From a virus, in the IMG/VR virus record IMGVR_UViG_3300042539_001117, positions 1 through 47,190 of that record: DNA of 47,190 bases; one strand, 5' to 3'. The stretch's first letter is position 1. Each line of letters starts with the position of its first letter. The notes under the pieces were generated by a model. That model saw only the letters and a program-made list of their open reading frames with translations, was not told the DNA's origin and made no database searches. Positions 8,545 to 15,577 of this stretch are shown one piece after another. Both the position numbers and the translations under genes were made by a program.

Positions 8545-8983
8545 ATGGCACAGGATGATGGCAAGAAACAAAAAAGAAAAGCCCCTAAACCTACAATAGC
8601 TGCGCGGAGTAGCCGACTCTACTGCTAACACAACCATAACAGCTGCGGGCTTTACCGTTGGAACACCTTCAGATACAGCTACCGCTAATCCTGCCATTCT
8701 AAACCAGGTTAAAACAGCGGTAACAGACACTGCTGTTACGCCATTGGGCACAAGTATTTCCTATGAAAGACACGCCCCGTTCTTCCCACCTTACTTCCCA
8801 CCATTTTTCCCACCGTTTTTCCCGCCTTACTTTCCACCATATTTCCCACCATATTTCCCACCGTTTTTCCCACCGTTTTTCCCACCGTTCTTCCCACCGT
8901 TCTTCCCACCGTTCTTCCCACCGTTCTTCCCACCGTTCTTCCCACCGTTTTTCCCACCTTACTTCCCACCAGTATTTAAATAG
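8545..8983 (+). pseudogene. Proline-rich (FPPx)n protein gene interrupted by a +1 frameshift
   Basis: From ATG 8545 the first frame reads MAQDDGKKQKRKAPKPTIAA and stops at 8626-8628. The +1 frame has a stop at 8597-8599 and is then open to the TAG at 8981-8983. It encodes a Thr/Ala-rich segment (ADSTANTTITAAGFTVG, AILNQVKTAVTDTAV), then SYERHAPF and sixteen FPPx tetrapeptides ending VFK. A single +1 shift between 8600 and 8625 would join them into a protein of about 145 residues. Options are programmed frameshifting, real inactivation or a sequence error. A TTG at 8744 could start only the repeat part. Function is unknown; the polyproline character suggests an extended structural segment and a possible prolyl-hydroxylase substrate. 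Codon use in the repeat is not random, with CCA/CCG and TTC/TTT alternating. Confidence 0.6.
8783..8974 (+). repeat. 12-base tandem repeat, 16 units, encoding FPPx
   Basis: Sixteen consecutive 12-base units of the form TT(C/T)CC(A/G)CC(A/G/T)TTY or TAY, each coding Phe-Pro-Pro-(Phe/Tyr), with Val in the last. Variants are clustered, with Tyr units 1, 4-6 and 15 and eight Phe units in a row at 7-14. This suggests expansion by slippage or unequal recombination. Confidence 0.9.
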
Positions 8984-8990
8984 ATGGATA

Positions 8991-9022
8991 AAAAAACCCG
9001 CCTTATAAAGGCGGGTTTTATA
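8991..9022. terminator. Bidirectional intrinsic terminator between convergent genes
   Basis: A 12-bp perfect stem (8993-9004 with 9008-9019) around the loop ATA. The sequence is AAAACCCGCCTT pairing with AAGGCGGGTTTT. An A-run precedes and a T-run follows, so it can end transcription of the plus-strand proline-rich gene and of the minus-strand oxygenase gene. Confidence 0.9.
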
Positions 9023-9042
9023 TCTATATAAAATAATGGATA

Positions 9043-9660
9043 TTATAATTTTGTAATTGTGTAAAAAGATGGTGTAGTAAATCTTTCTCCAGACTTAATT
9101 ACCTTGACACCATGTAGATAATTAATGTCACCAGGATGAGCTACTGCAAGCCCAGGTTCTGGCTTTACTTCAATGTCATGTTCAGGGTAATATAATTCGC
9201 CGCCCTCAAAATCATCATTATAATATATAAGTGAATTTAGATCATACGTAGGGAATGGGTTTGGTGATCCATCGTTTAGCTGTTTATCAGCATGTGGACG
9301 TTGCTCTATCCCAGGAAACCATCTTATTATAACTGGTGGTCTAACTGACAATTCAACATTAAAAGAATCTTCTAAAAAATATTTCATTTTTAATATATAT
9401 TTGTCAACAAGATTATAAATATCTAAATTTATCTTAGATAAGATCTCACCACTACACTGTCTATTCGACCAATAAGAGGCATCGTACGTGCACGTGCCGT
9501 CTTCTGAGTATTGATTTTCACCAGCATCCATCCACTGATTAATTGTTGGTAAAAAATCTTGTATAATTTTAAGGTCTTCTAAATCTACAAAGTTTTTTAT
9601 AATTTTTATATTGTCTTTCGAACTGCCAAAATGTCCTGGTTTTACTAAAGATTCTTCCAC
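9043..9660 (-). CDS. Fe(II)/2-oxoglutarate oxygenase, prolyl-hydroxylase type
   Basis: 205 residues and the only gene on the minus strand. The start is GTG at 9660-9658, preceded by AAAGGA at a six-base gap. The jelly-roll oxygenase core is clear. The HxD iron motif is RPHADK (H123, D125), then LIYYNDDFEGGELYYP (strand pair typical of prolyl 4-hydroxylases). The distal iron ligand is H183 in YLHGV, and R193 in GERF would bind the 2-oxoglutarate carboxylate. The reaction is hydroxylation of a protein or small-molecule carbon using O2 and 2-oxoglutarate. It converges on the proline-rich gene at 8545 and diverges from another oxygenase at 9732. The substrate is unknown. Confidence 0.85.
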   Translation of the reverse strand: MEESLVKPGHFGSSKDNIKIIKNFVDLEDLKIIQDFLPTINQWMDAGENQYSEDGTCTYDASYWSNRQCSGEILSKINLDIYNLVDKYILKMKYFLEDSFNVELSVRPPVIIRWFPGIEQRPHADKQLNDGSPNPFPTYDLNSLIYYNDDFEGGELYYPEHDIEVKPEPGLAVAHPGDINYLHGVKVIKSGERFTTPSFYTITKL

Positions 9661-9688
9661 TGGTTATCCTTTGCAAGCAAAAAGTTTA

Positions 9689-9702
9689 TGTGGTATAGTA
9701 TA
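9689..9702. promoter_or_regulatory. Divergent promoter, overlapping -10 boxes on both strands
   Basis: TGTGGTATAGT (9689-9699) is an extended -10 for the plus-strand operon starting at 9732, where GGAG precedes the ATG. The same near-palindrome GGTATAGTATATC gives TATACT on the minus strand (9702-9697), correctly placed for the gene starting at 9660. Two divergent oxygenase genes share this spot. Confidence 0.55.
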
Positions 9703-9731
9703 TCATTATCACTTATTGATTGGAGATTTAA

Positions 9732-10466
9732 ATGGAATTTTTTCATGTTGGCGCGTGTGCAGATAGTAAAGACAATGCTAAATTCGGCATCTATTTGTAC
9801 AGAAATGCTATTCCAAGAGAGTTAAATATTCCAGAAAGATTAGAAGAAGCAATAGGCGACAGCACGCACGAGTTGTTTAAGTGGTCAGAAGCGATGGTTG
9901 GCTATAACGTAAAAATGCCGGACTATAGAGATTGTGTAGACCTCAAAATGAGCCCAAGTCATTGGCAGTATTTAACTCCAGAATTTGAAGAAGTAAAAAA
10001 ATGCTACGAAGATGTAGAGACAAATTTAAAGAAATGCCTGACTCATTACGAATCTTTATATAATTTTAAGATGGATTATATGGAAGCTATAAACTTTGTT
10101 AGATATAAGCCGGGTCAACATTTTGCGGTGCACGCTGACCACGGTTTTTCATATACGTGTACATTGTCTTCGGTCATGTATTTAAATGATGATTATGAGG
10201 GTGGTGAATTGTGGTTTCCTTATCTCAATATAAACTTTAAACCACAAGCTGGGGATATAGTTTTGTTCCCTTCAACATATATATATGCGCATTCTTCATT
10301 GAAAGTAAAAAGCGGTGTTAAATATTCTGCTGTTACTATGTTTGATTATAACGACAATAACCACAAACATGGCATTGGCTATGGTGGTGACGGAAGCAAA
10401 ATAACAGAAAATGTTGGGATATCTAAAGCGGACAATGTTCCTTTAACATACCCAATGCCACAATAG
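9732..10466 (+). CDS. Prolyl-4-hydroxylase-like Fe(II)/2-oxoglutarate oxygenase
   Basis: 244 residues. The iron triad is H134/D136 in FAVHADHG and H187 in IYAHSS. The strand pair is VMYLNDDYEGGELWFPY, followed by KPQAGDIVLFPS. The 2-oxoglutarate anchor position is Lys (K197 in SGVKYSAV) rather than the Arg used by most neighbours. Lys is the residue used by animal collagen prolyl 4-hydroxylases. The C-terminal tail after residue ~205 is His/Gly/Asn-rich (NDNNHKHGIGYGGDG). It is the first gene of the plus-strand island operon and is followed after nine bases by a peroxidase-fold gene. The substrate is not known; the proline-rich or collagen-like virion proteins are candidates by context only. 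Confidence 0.87.
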   Translation: MEFFHVGACADSKDNAKFGIYLYRNAIPRELNIPERLEEAIGDSTHELFKWSEAMVGYNVKMPDYRDCVDLKMSPSHWQYLTPEFEEVKKCYEDVETNLKKCLTHYESLYNFKMDYMEAINFVRYKPGQHFAVHADHGFSYTCTLSSVMYLNDDYEGGELWFPYLNINFKPQAGDIVLFPSTYIYAHSSLKVKSGVKYSAVTMFDYNDNNHKHGIGYGGDGSKITENVGISKADNVPLTYPMPQ

Positions 10467-10475
10467 GAGGGCATT

Positions 10476-11099
10476 ATGGAGAATCAGCAAATAAACCCGT
10501 TGGAAATACCAACAGTTGAATACTATGATGAATCTATATATGATTTAAACCTAGAGTCTTTAGACGGAGAAGAAAACATCTTTGAAAAGAATAAAGGCAA
10601 AGTTACAATGCTCGTTAATGTTACCGGGGAATGTGCTAATTCCCCACAGTATGTAACTATACAAAATTTATATGATAAATATAAAGATTTGGGTTTTGAA
10701 GTGGTAGCGGTTCCAAGTACGGATTTTTGTGACCATGCATATGGAGATTTTAAGGACTCAAATGCAAGTCCAGAACTTATGCGTAGCCATATGAAGGAAT
10801 TGTATAAAACAGATTTACCATTTGCTAAAATGGCAGCAATTGTAGAAGATTCAGCAACAGGTTTGCCAGTTCATCCGTTCTATGAAAAGGTTCAAGAAAA
10901 TAAAGATCCTATTCAAGGTAATTTTGAAAAGTTTATTATTAGCAAAGATGGCAAAAAGGTAGTTAGATACTGCAACTCGGATCTGCTTGACCTTGCATAT
11001 AATTCAGGGAATAGAACGATTAATTCCGAAACAGCGTTGAAAAGTATTACTGAAACTATAGAGCATTTTCTTGGTGAATCAGATATAATAGTTGAATGA
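10476..11099 (+). CDS. Divergent glutathione-peroxidase-fold protein, Cys retained
   Basis: 207 residues, with GGAGG six bases before the ATG. After an acidic ~40-residue lead it shows the thioredoxin-like peroxidase fold: GKVTMLVNVTGEC, where C53 is the peroxidatic position of NVAS-x-C. Next are YDKYKDLGFEVVAVPSTDF and GNFEKFIISKDGK. In the usual Cys-Gln-Trp-Asn tetrad, Cys is kept, the CNQFG-x-QE segment with Gln is replaced by STDFCDHAYG, Trp becomes Gly148, and Asn149 is kept. Thiol peroxidase activity is possible but compromised; a redox-sensing, thiol-exchange or scaffold role is an alternative. A second, more decayed homologue lies at 20780. Confidence 0.7.
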   Translation: MENQQINPLEIPTVEYYDESIYDLNLESLDGEENIFEKNKGKVTMLVNVTGECANSPQYVTIQNLYDKYKDLGFEVVAVPSTDFCDHAYGDFKDSNASPELMRSHMKELYKTDLPFAKMAAIVEDSATGLPVHPFYEKVQENKDPIQGNFEKFIISKDGKKVVRYCNSDLLDLAYNSGNRTINSETALKSITETIEHFLGESDIIVE

Positions 11100-11800
11100 C
11101 TAAAGTTACCTTAACAAAGACAACTCAAGACGCACCAGAAATACGCCAGTCACGAATAAAGCGTGAGTGGATGGACAACACCTATAACAAGCATGCCTAC
11201 CAGTGTTTGCCTATGACGTATGCAAACGTTTATGGCTGGGAATTGATTCTGCCGCAAGATGTTGTCGCTCAGTGGGATGGTGGCAATACAGTGCCTAAGA
11301 TCCTTGAAGGGGCAGAGTACAAGGGTAGACAAATAGCTTACGGTGGAATCATTGGAATGGTTTCCTTTTCTACTGGATGGGCATTCGGCACTGAAGACGG
11401 TTATGAAACCTCAATTGGAGGTTCTCCAAATTACATGGTAGATGGAGCTTCTCCTTTGTCGGCAATAATACCGAGCAGCTGGTGGCCAGATGAATTCCAA
11501 ATGAATTGGATGATAAATAAAATTGGGGAACCAGTTGTCTTTGAAGCAGGAATGCCTTTTATGTTTTTTAATATTTTTGATAGCACAGTTACAAATAGCG
11601 TAGAATTCAAAGTAGAAAATTTGTGGGATAAACCAGAGCTAATGAACTCTAGGCAAAAATATGGCGATATGAAAATGAAAAATAATCAAGAAAATCCTTG
11701 GACATGGACAAAGGGAATAAGAACTGGCGTTGATGCAGACGGCAATAGAATTGGGCCAAGTTTTACTGGTCTACCAAAGTTAGATGAACCAAGTTTATGA
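11096..11800 (+). CDS. Uncharacterised protein, possible DUF6065 relative
   Basis: 234 residues, overlapping the preceding stop (ATGA). The protein is Trp-rich, with NVYGWELILPQDVVAQWDGG, then GIIGMVSFSTGWAF, then SSWWPDEFQMNWMINKIGEP and FEAGMPFMFFNIFDST, and a polar C-terminus. The combination of a W-E-(L/I)-x-x-P motif, a W-P-x-x-x-Q-M-N-W motif and a later F-x-F-(F/I)-N-I segment recalls the uncharacterised DUF6065 family. I assign that from memory and with low confidence. Those families commonly sit beside 2-oxoglutarate oxygenases and cupin-like proteins. No catalytic residues can be named. It is translationally coupled upstream to the peroxidase-like gene and downstream to cassette 1. 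Confidence 0.45.
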   Translation: MTKVTLTKTTQDAPEIRQSRIKREWMDNTYNKHAYQCLPMTYANVYGWELILPQDVVAQWDGGNTVPKILEGAEYKGRQIAYGGIIGMVSFSTGWAFGTEDGYETSIGGSPNYMVDGASPLSAIIPSSWWPDEFQMNWMINKIGEPVVFEAGMPFMFFNIFDSTVTNSVEFKVENLWDKPELMNSRQKYGDMKMKNNQENPWTWTKGIRTGVDADGNRIGPSFTGLPKLDEPSL

Positions 11801-11955
11801 ACGCAAAAGATAAAGCAATAATTTATTTAGATAACTCTATTAAGCATTTGTCTGAATTAATAAAAAAATCAAATTTTGATTCTTTAGTAAAAAACGCAGA
11901 ACAATCTTTGTTAAACCAAAAAAACGCTTTAAAGGAAATTAAAGATGGAGCCTAG
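11797..11955 (+). CDS. Cassette 1, gene a: 52-residue helical protein
   Basis: A short gene starting inside the stop of the previous gene (TTTATGA). It encodes 52 residues, MNAKDKAIIYLDNSIKHLSE and onwards, ending ALKEIKDGA. It is predicted as one or two amphipathic helices rich in Lys, Leu and Asn. It resembles the 69-residue product at 19061 (D-(K/Q)-A-x-x-(Y/F)-L-(D/E)-x-SI-x-x-LS-x-L). Both are the first gene of the same four-gene cassette, which makes it very likely a real gene despite its size. Function unknown. Confidence 0.7.
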   Translation: MNAKDKAIIYLDNSIKHLSELIKKSNFDSLVKNAEQSLLNQKNALKEIKDGA

Positions 11956-12151
11956 ACAAATCAGTGAAGAATTAATACATGAATTTACGGAAACGATGGA
12001 CGATGCTATCCCTGTTTATTCTGATGAAGATCAAAATATCATAATGCCAAATGGCGGGACAACAAGGGAGTATGTTTTGACTGAAGCATTTGCTGAAATG
12101 AATAAGTATGTAATACTCCCACTATCTCCATCTGTGGATGATCTAATATGA
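11945..12151 (+). CDS. Cassette 1, gene b: small acidic protein
   Basis: 68 residues, with the start 11 bases inside the end of gene a and AAGGA/AAAGATGGAG context upstream. It is strongly acidic in its first half (EELIHEFTETMDDAIPVYSD) with EDQNIIMPNGG and a C-terminal ILPLSPSVDDLI. No family is recognised. The small protein in the same position of cassette 2 (19273) shares size and acidity but no clear sequence similarity. Its last codon overlaps the ATG of gene c (ATATGA). Confidence 0.65.
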   Translation: MEPRQISEELIHEFTETMDDAIPVYSDEDQNIIMPNGGTTREYVLTEAFAEMNKYVILPLSPSVDDLI

Positions 12152-12447
12152 AAACCTACAATGCGGAAAAAGACTTAGAATATATTAATGAGCAATTATA
12201 TTTATATTTATATATAATTGGTTTAAATCCTAAAAATATTGACGAGTATTCAATAGACCAAATAATAAATTCTGCAAGAAATATATCAATAGCTCCTATA
12301 AGCGAAGTTGAGTCAGGCTCTATGGATCTTTCAAATGATCCTCTTTATTTATTTTTAAAAAACCAAAGAATATCTTTAATTGGAAACATTAGAAGAATTT
12401 GGTACATGCGACAGTTAGCAATTGGAGCAATCAAAAATGCAGTATGA
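12148..12447 (+). CDS. Cassette 1, gene c: 99-residue RRxW protein
   Basis: 99 residues, starting at the ATGA overlap with gene b. Landmarks are KDLEYINEQL, YLYIIGLN, SIDQIINSARN and the C-terminal NQRISLIGNIRRIWYMRQL. It aligns over its full length with the 93-residue product at 19460 (DLE, IG, ID-x-(I/V)-IN, RN, (K)-x-Q-x-I-x-L, RR-x-W). The pair defines a small family I do not recognise. It is probably helical and cytoplasmic, with no membrane segment. Its coding end overlaps the start of the methyltransferase-like gene d. Confidence 0.68.
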   Translation: MKTYNAEKDLEYINEQLYLYLYIIGLNPKNIDEYSIDQIINSARNISIAPISEVESGSMDLSNDPLYLFLKNQRISLIGNIRRIWYMRQLAIGAIKNAV

Positions 12448-13135
12448 AGTAGATTATTTTGATAATTTAGTTAAATTAATAAAATACAATGATATCGAAT
12501 CAGTTGAAGATTCTATATCAAAAAGTAAAATAATAAATGAATACTTAGAGGCTTTTTCTATAGATAAAAGAAAAATAGCTGCTGGTATGGATTTTATGAT
12601 TTGGTATTTTGATGTCTTTAGTAAAGAAAGTCATTTTTGGAATGTCAATCCTGCCTACTTCTATGCGGCTAATACGCATGAATTTGGTTTTCTAACAGCT
12701 AATCCAAAAACTTCACTAATGACACTCCCGGCTTTTAATACTGGTTTAGCGAGATTAATGGAGAAGAAATCAAAGCTTTCTTTATTAAATAACTATCAGC
12801 TACATTTATTTGAGCACTATATAGGTGATGAACCGTGGTCTTACGACACTGTTACAATGCAGGATGTACAATCTGGCAATGGTGGCTACTATGATTTCAT
12901 ATGTATGAGCATTCATGACGTTATCCATGATCCAGATTTAGTTATAGATTTTTTTAATTTATTAAACAAAAATGGAACAATGATGATGCTATATACTGGC
13001 ACTGATCAGCTTTATAAAAATGGATCAATATATACTGATTTTTATGAAGTTCACAGAAATTTAATTAATATTAAAAATTCATGCGTTTATCATAACCCTA
13101 CAGGAGCAGCTGTTACTTATGCAGTTAGTTTATAA
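12437..13135 (+). CDS. Cassette 1, gene d: degenerate methyltransferase-like protein
   Basis: 232 residues. ATG 12437 is preferred to an upstream TTG because GGAG sits eight bases before it. The N-terminal helix region includes INEYLEAFSIDKRKIAAG. The C-terminal half has YDTVTMQDVQSGNGG, YYDFICMSIHD, then FFNLLNKNGTMMMLY, an order like strands 4-5 of a class I SAM methyltransferase. A Gly-rich SAM-binding motif I is not visible. It is homologous to the 246-residue product at 19731, sharing (V/I)D(R/K)R(N/K)IA(T/A)G, a final YH-x-P segment and overall layout. It may be an inactive or strongly diverged methyltransferase. Function unknown. Confidence 0.6.
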   Translation: MQYEVDYFDNLVKLIKYNDIESVEDSISKSKIINEYLEAFSIDKRKIAAGMDFMIWYFDVFSKESHFWNVNPAYFYAANTHEFGFLTANPKTSLMTLPAFNTGLARLMEKKSKLSLLNNYQLHLFEHYIGDEPWSYDTVTMQDVQSGNGGYYDFICMSIHDVIHDPDLVIDFFNLLNKNGTMMMLYTGTDQLYKNGSIYTDFYEVHRNLINIKNSCVYHNPTGAAVTYAVSL

Positions 13136-13138
13136 AAG

Positions 13139-13816
13139 ATGATTATTATAGATGATTTCATAAAAGATAAAAATTTATTAGAAGAAATAGAGTTAACTCC
13201 AAATTTCTTTCCAGAATCAATGGGCGACGAAGAAAAAATAGCTACAGTTTTAAATGGTTATCACGATGGACAATGTGATTGTTTTGCGCCGTATATGTTT
13301 TGGGATGGTTGGTTAAAATCTGAGGCAGATACTCCAAGAAAAAGATTAATTAAAAAAATATGGGAGAACAATCTTCCATTTCCAGTAGAAGACGTTTGCG
13401 GTTTTGAGTATTGGACTAGAACTTTTAAGCCTGGACAATTTCTTGATACTCATGTAGATGAAGATACATTTCTTTACGCAGATAAAAAAATATTTAGAGG
13501 ACCAAGAATAGGTTGTGTATATTATCCGCACACCAATGATGTGGTTGGTGGATTTTTAGAGATGCATCCTACAGCTATTTCAGAAGATACAGCTAACGCT
13601 TTAGAGAAAGAAAATATAGATCATTTAATAGTTCCAGTAGAGTTAAGAGAGAGAATATCTTGTAAGCCAAATAGGCTAATAATTTTTGACGCTGGACATG
13701 TCATACATAACACGACTCCACCGATTAAAGGTGTTAGAAGAGTTGTGGTGGTAAATGTGTGGCATAAAGATAACCCACCATCAGCTTTAAAAACTGGTGA
13801 ATTTTATTATGAATGA
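13139..13816 (+). CDS. Fe(II)/2-oxoglutarate oxygenase
   Basis: 225 residues, starting three bases after the previous stop. The N-terminus reads MIIIDDFIKDKNLLEEIE, the usual opening of phage-type oxygenases. The HxD is in FLDTHVDEDT (H105, D107). The distal His is H187 or H190 in FDAGHVIHNTTPP, followed by GVRRVVVVNVW with R200 or R201 as the 2-oxoglutarate anchor. Between them is an insertion (residues ~140-175) that is absent from the short neighbours and could shape substrate entry. It follows cassette 1 and overlaps the start region of the next oxygenase, so the two are probably co-translated. Substrate unknown. Confidence 0.82.
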   Translation: MIIIDDFIKDKNLLEEIELTPNFFPESMGDEEKIATVLNGYHDGQCDCFAPYMFWDGWLKSEADTPRKRLIKKIWENNLPFPVEDVCGFEYWTRTFKPGQFLDTHVDEDTFLYADKKIFRGPRIGCVYYPHTNDVVGGFLEMHPTAISEDTANALEKENIDHLIVPVELRERISCKPNRLIIFDAGHVIHNTTPPIKGVRRVVVVNVWHKDNPPSALKTGEFYYE

Positions 13817-14405
13817 AAAAATTGATTTATTTACATTAAGTATATGTAAAACTTTTTTACAAAACATTGACAATGATAAGTTGTTGAAGGAAATAGAAAA
13901 ATTTGACACAACACCAAATGTAAAAGATCCATCACCGGCTCATACTTTTTACGAAGATAAGCTTTATCCTTTTGGTCAACCAGAATCAATGAAGTTAATT
14001 GATGAAATAACTAATTCTGTCAATCATTTTACTAACTCAGATATGGTTATGGATTCTATTTGGACTATAACTCTAGAAAAAGGCCAGTCTGTTTTAAGCC
14101 ACACGCACAAGGTAAACACTCAGCTTTATCCAGAAGAATATTATTCTGTTTCATACTATGTAAGCGCACCAGAAGATAGCGCAGATTTAATATTTGTTAC
14201 CACACACTGTAATACAATAGAGAGAGCAACTTCAGTTAAAACAGAGACAGGAATGTTGTTGATATTTAACTCTTATATTCCCCATATGACAAATAGGCAA
14301 TATTCGGAAGAAAAAAGAGTTGTCGTAAGTGCAAACTTTAGTCCTAAAACACCGAACACTAACCCTACCGCAGATTGGTCGGAATATAGGGTGCCAAATA
14401 GGTAA
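13809..14405 (+). CDS. 2OG-Fe(II) oxygenase-like protein with HxH motif
   Basis: 198 residues from ATG 13809; a GTG at 13797 would add four residues, but GGTGA is better spaced for 13809. The core is SIWTITLEKGQSVLSHTHK, YYSVSYYVSAPEDSADLIFV, then ETGMLLIFNSYIPHMTNR and EEKRVVVSANFSP. Iron-ligand candidates are H98 and H100 (HTH instead of HxD) and H159, with R170 as the 2-oxoglutarate anchor. This pattern matches the PF13759 type (2OG-FeII_Oxy_5), where the H-x-H form is usual. It is the last gene before a promoter at 14435, so it ends the first island operon. Activity is likely but unproven; a non-catalytic cupin is the alternative. Confidence 0.75.
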   Translation: MNEKIDLFTLSICKTFLQNIDNDKLLKEIEKFDTTPNVKDPSPAHTFYEDKLYPFGQPESMKLIDEITNSVNHFTNSDMVMDSIWTITLEKGQSVLSHTHKVNTQLYPEEYYSVSYYVSAPEDSADLIFVTTHCNTIERATSVKTETGMLLIFNSYIPHMTNRQYSEEKRVVVSANFSPKTPNTNPTADWSEYRVPNR

Positions 14406-14434
14406 AGAAATAAGTTTTTAAATACTACTATTAT

Positions 14435-14445
14435 TGTGGTATAAT
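14435..14445 (+). promoter_or_regulatory. Extended -10 promoter of the ferritin-like operon
   Basis: TGTGGTATAAT, identical to the element at 19028-19038. It lies 20 bases before ATG 14466, with the ribosome site AGGGAGA in between (14454-14460). No clear -35 is seen. Confidence 0.7.
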
Positions 14446-14465
14446 TATTATTTAGGGAGATTTTT

Positions 14466-15575
14466 ATGACTGTAACAAAAGAAACTTACAAAGAATTCAT
14501 AGGCAATATAAAGATTAATGACATAGAGCCTATCATCAATGCCCCAGAAGTGGATTTTGCTGCGGTTGACCATGTTGTCAAAACTAATTTTGATATAATG
14601 TTTACTTGGGATTATTCTTTAGCTCGCACACAATTAAGAAAGCTTTACGAAAAAGCTAAAAATAATCAATGGAATGGAGAAACTGCATTAGACTGGTCTA
14701 CTCCTGTTGATATAGAAAAGTCTGTAGCTGAAGACTATGCAAATTTTGGATCGACTAGAGAGATGTCAGTCTATGAGGGTAGCCCTATAGAAAATTGGGG
14801 CGATAAAGAATGGCTGCAATTTGGCTTAGAAAGCAGAAGGTGGATGATCTCACAGTTCATACACGGAGAGCAAGGTGCTCTGATTTGTTCTGCAAAACTA
14901 ACACAAACATGTCCATGGTACGATGGCAAACTTTTTGCTGCAACACAAGTTGTAGATGAAGCTCGACATGTTGAAGTTTTTGCAAAGTATACTAATGAAA
15001 AATTGGGTGGAACACTTCCTTTTAACTGGCATATCCAAGGCTTGGTTGACGATACTATTGCCGACAATCGTTGGGATATAACCTATCTAGGAATGCAGAT
15101 TATGGTTGAGGGGCTCGGCCTTGCATCGATGGCGTATATGCGTGAATTAACAAATGAACCGTTGTTGAAGCAATTGTTGCGTAATGTTATGGCTGACGAA
15201 GCGCGTCATGTTTCATTTGGTATTATCTCACTCAAGGAGATCTATGCGGAAATGACCGATTCAGAGATTATGGAGCGTCAGCAGCTTGCCTATGAAGCTA
15301 GCATAAAGCTTGGGGAGCGAATGCTGCAACAAGAGGTATACGAAAAGATGGGTGTTAAGACAAAAGACATTGCCCCGTTCTTATTGAACGATCCAGCACA
15401 GGCTTGGATTAGAAAGATGCTTGCGGCTAAGATTGTCCCAAACCTTAGCAAGCTAGGGTTGCTAGATAGAAACGGTGCTTGGTTGCGTAGAAAATTTGAA
15501 GAAATGGGAACAATAGAATTTGAAAACCTTGGAGATTCTGAAGAGGAGTTTTCAGCTTTTATACATAGTTACTAA
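14466..15575 (+). CDS. Ferritin-like di-iron carboxylate protein
   Basis: 369 residues. A four-helix di-iron site is complete in sequence: E135 in FIHGEQGAL, D-E-A-R-H at 164-168 (E165, H168), E215 in QIMVEGLGLA, and a second D-E-A-R-H at 244-248 (E245, H248). This is the (E...ExxH)x2 pattern of the ribonucleotide-reductase R2-like and ferritin-like superfamily. No ribonucleotide reductase large subunit is visible and the length and spacing are not those of R2. An oxidase, N-oxygenase or desaturase-type enzyme is therefore more likely. It is the first gene of an operon with a methyltransferase, a TauD-like oxygenase and a glycosyltransferase, which suggests small-molecule or glycan tailoring. 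Codon and GC use looks a little richer than its neighbours in the 3' half. Confidence 0.82.
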   Translation: MTVTKETYKEFIGNIKINDIEPIINAPEVDFAAVDHVVKTNFDIMFTWDYSLARTQLRKLYEKAKNNQWNGETALDWSTPVDIEKSVAEDYANFGSTREMSVYEGSPIENWGDKEWLQFGLESRRWMISQFIHGEQGALICSAKLTQTCPWYDGKLFAATQVVDEARHVEVFAKYTNEKLGGTLPFNWHIQGLVDDTIADNRWDITYLGMQIMVEGLGLASMAYMRELTNEPLLKQLLRNVMADEARHVSFGIISLKEIYAEMTDSEIMERQQLAYEASIKLGERMLQQEVYEKMGVKTKDIAPFLLNDPAQAWIRKMLAAKIVPNLSKLGLLDRNGAWLRRKFEEMGTIEFENLGDSEEEFSAFIHSY

Positions 15576-15577
15576 TT

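Noticed and set aside
8736-8969. Minus-strand frame rich in VGKTVGRT repeats
   Set aside because: It is the antisense shadow of the FPPx repeat tract; the repeat makes all frames open. It has no promoter or ribosome site and crosses a better-supported gene.
8783-8974. CRISPR-like array
   Set aside because: Units are 12 bases without spacers and code for protein; no cas genes or longer repeats are present.
8763-9008. Plus-strand Ser/His-rich repeat frame over the FPPx tract
   Set aside because: It is another shadow of the 12-base repeat and runs into the terminator hairpin. The FPPx frame has a plausible upstream protein after one shift.
11150-11332. Minus-strand frames inside island and structural genes
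   Set aside because: They have no ribosome sites or promoters, odd composition, and they lie fully inside well-supported plus-strand genes.
14466-15575. Ribonucleotide reductase small subunit (NrdB)
   Set aside because: The di-iron ligands fit the superfamily, but no NrdA is present, and the neighbours and overall layout suggest another oxidase type.
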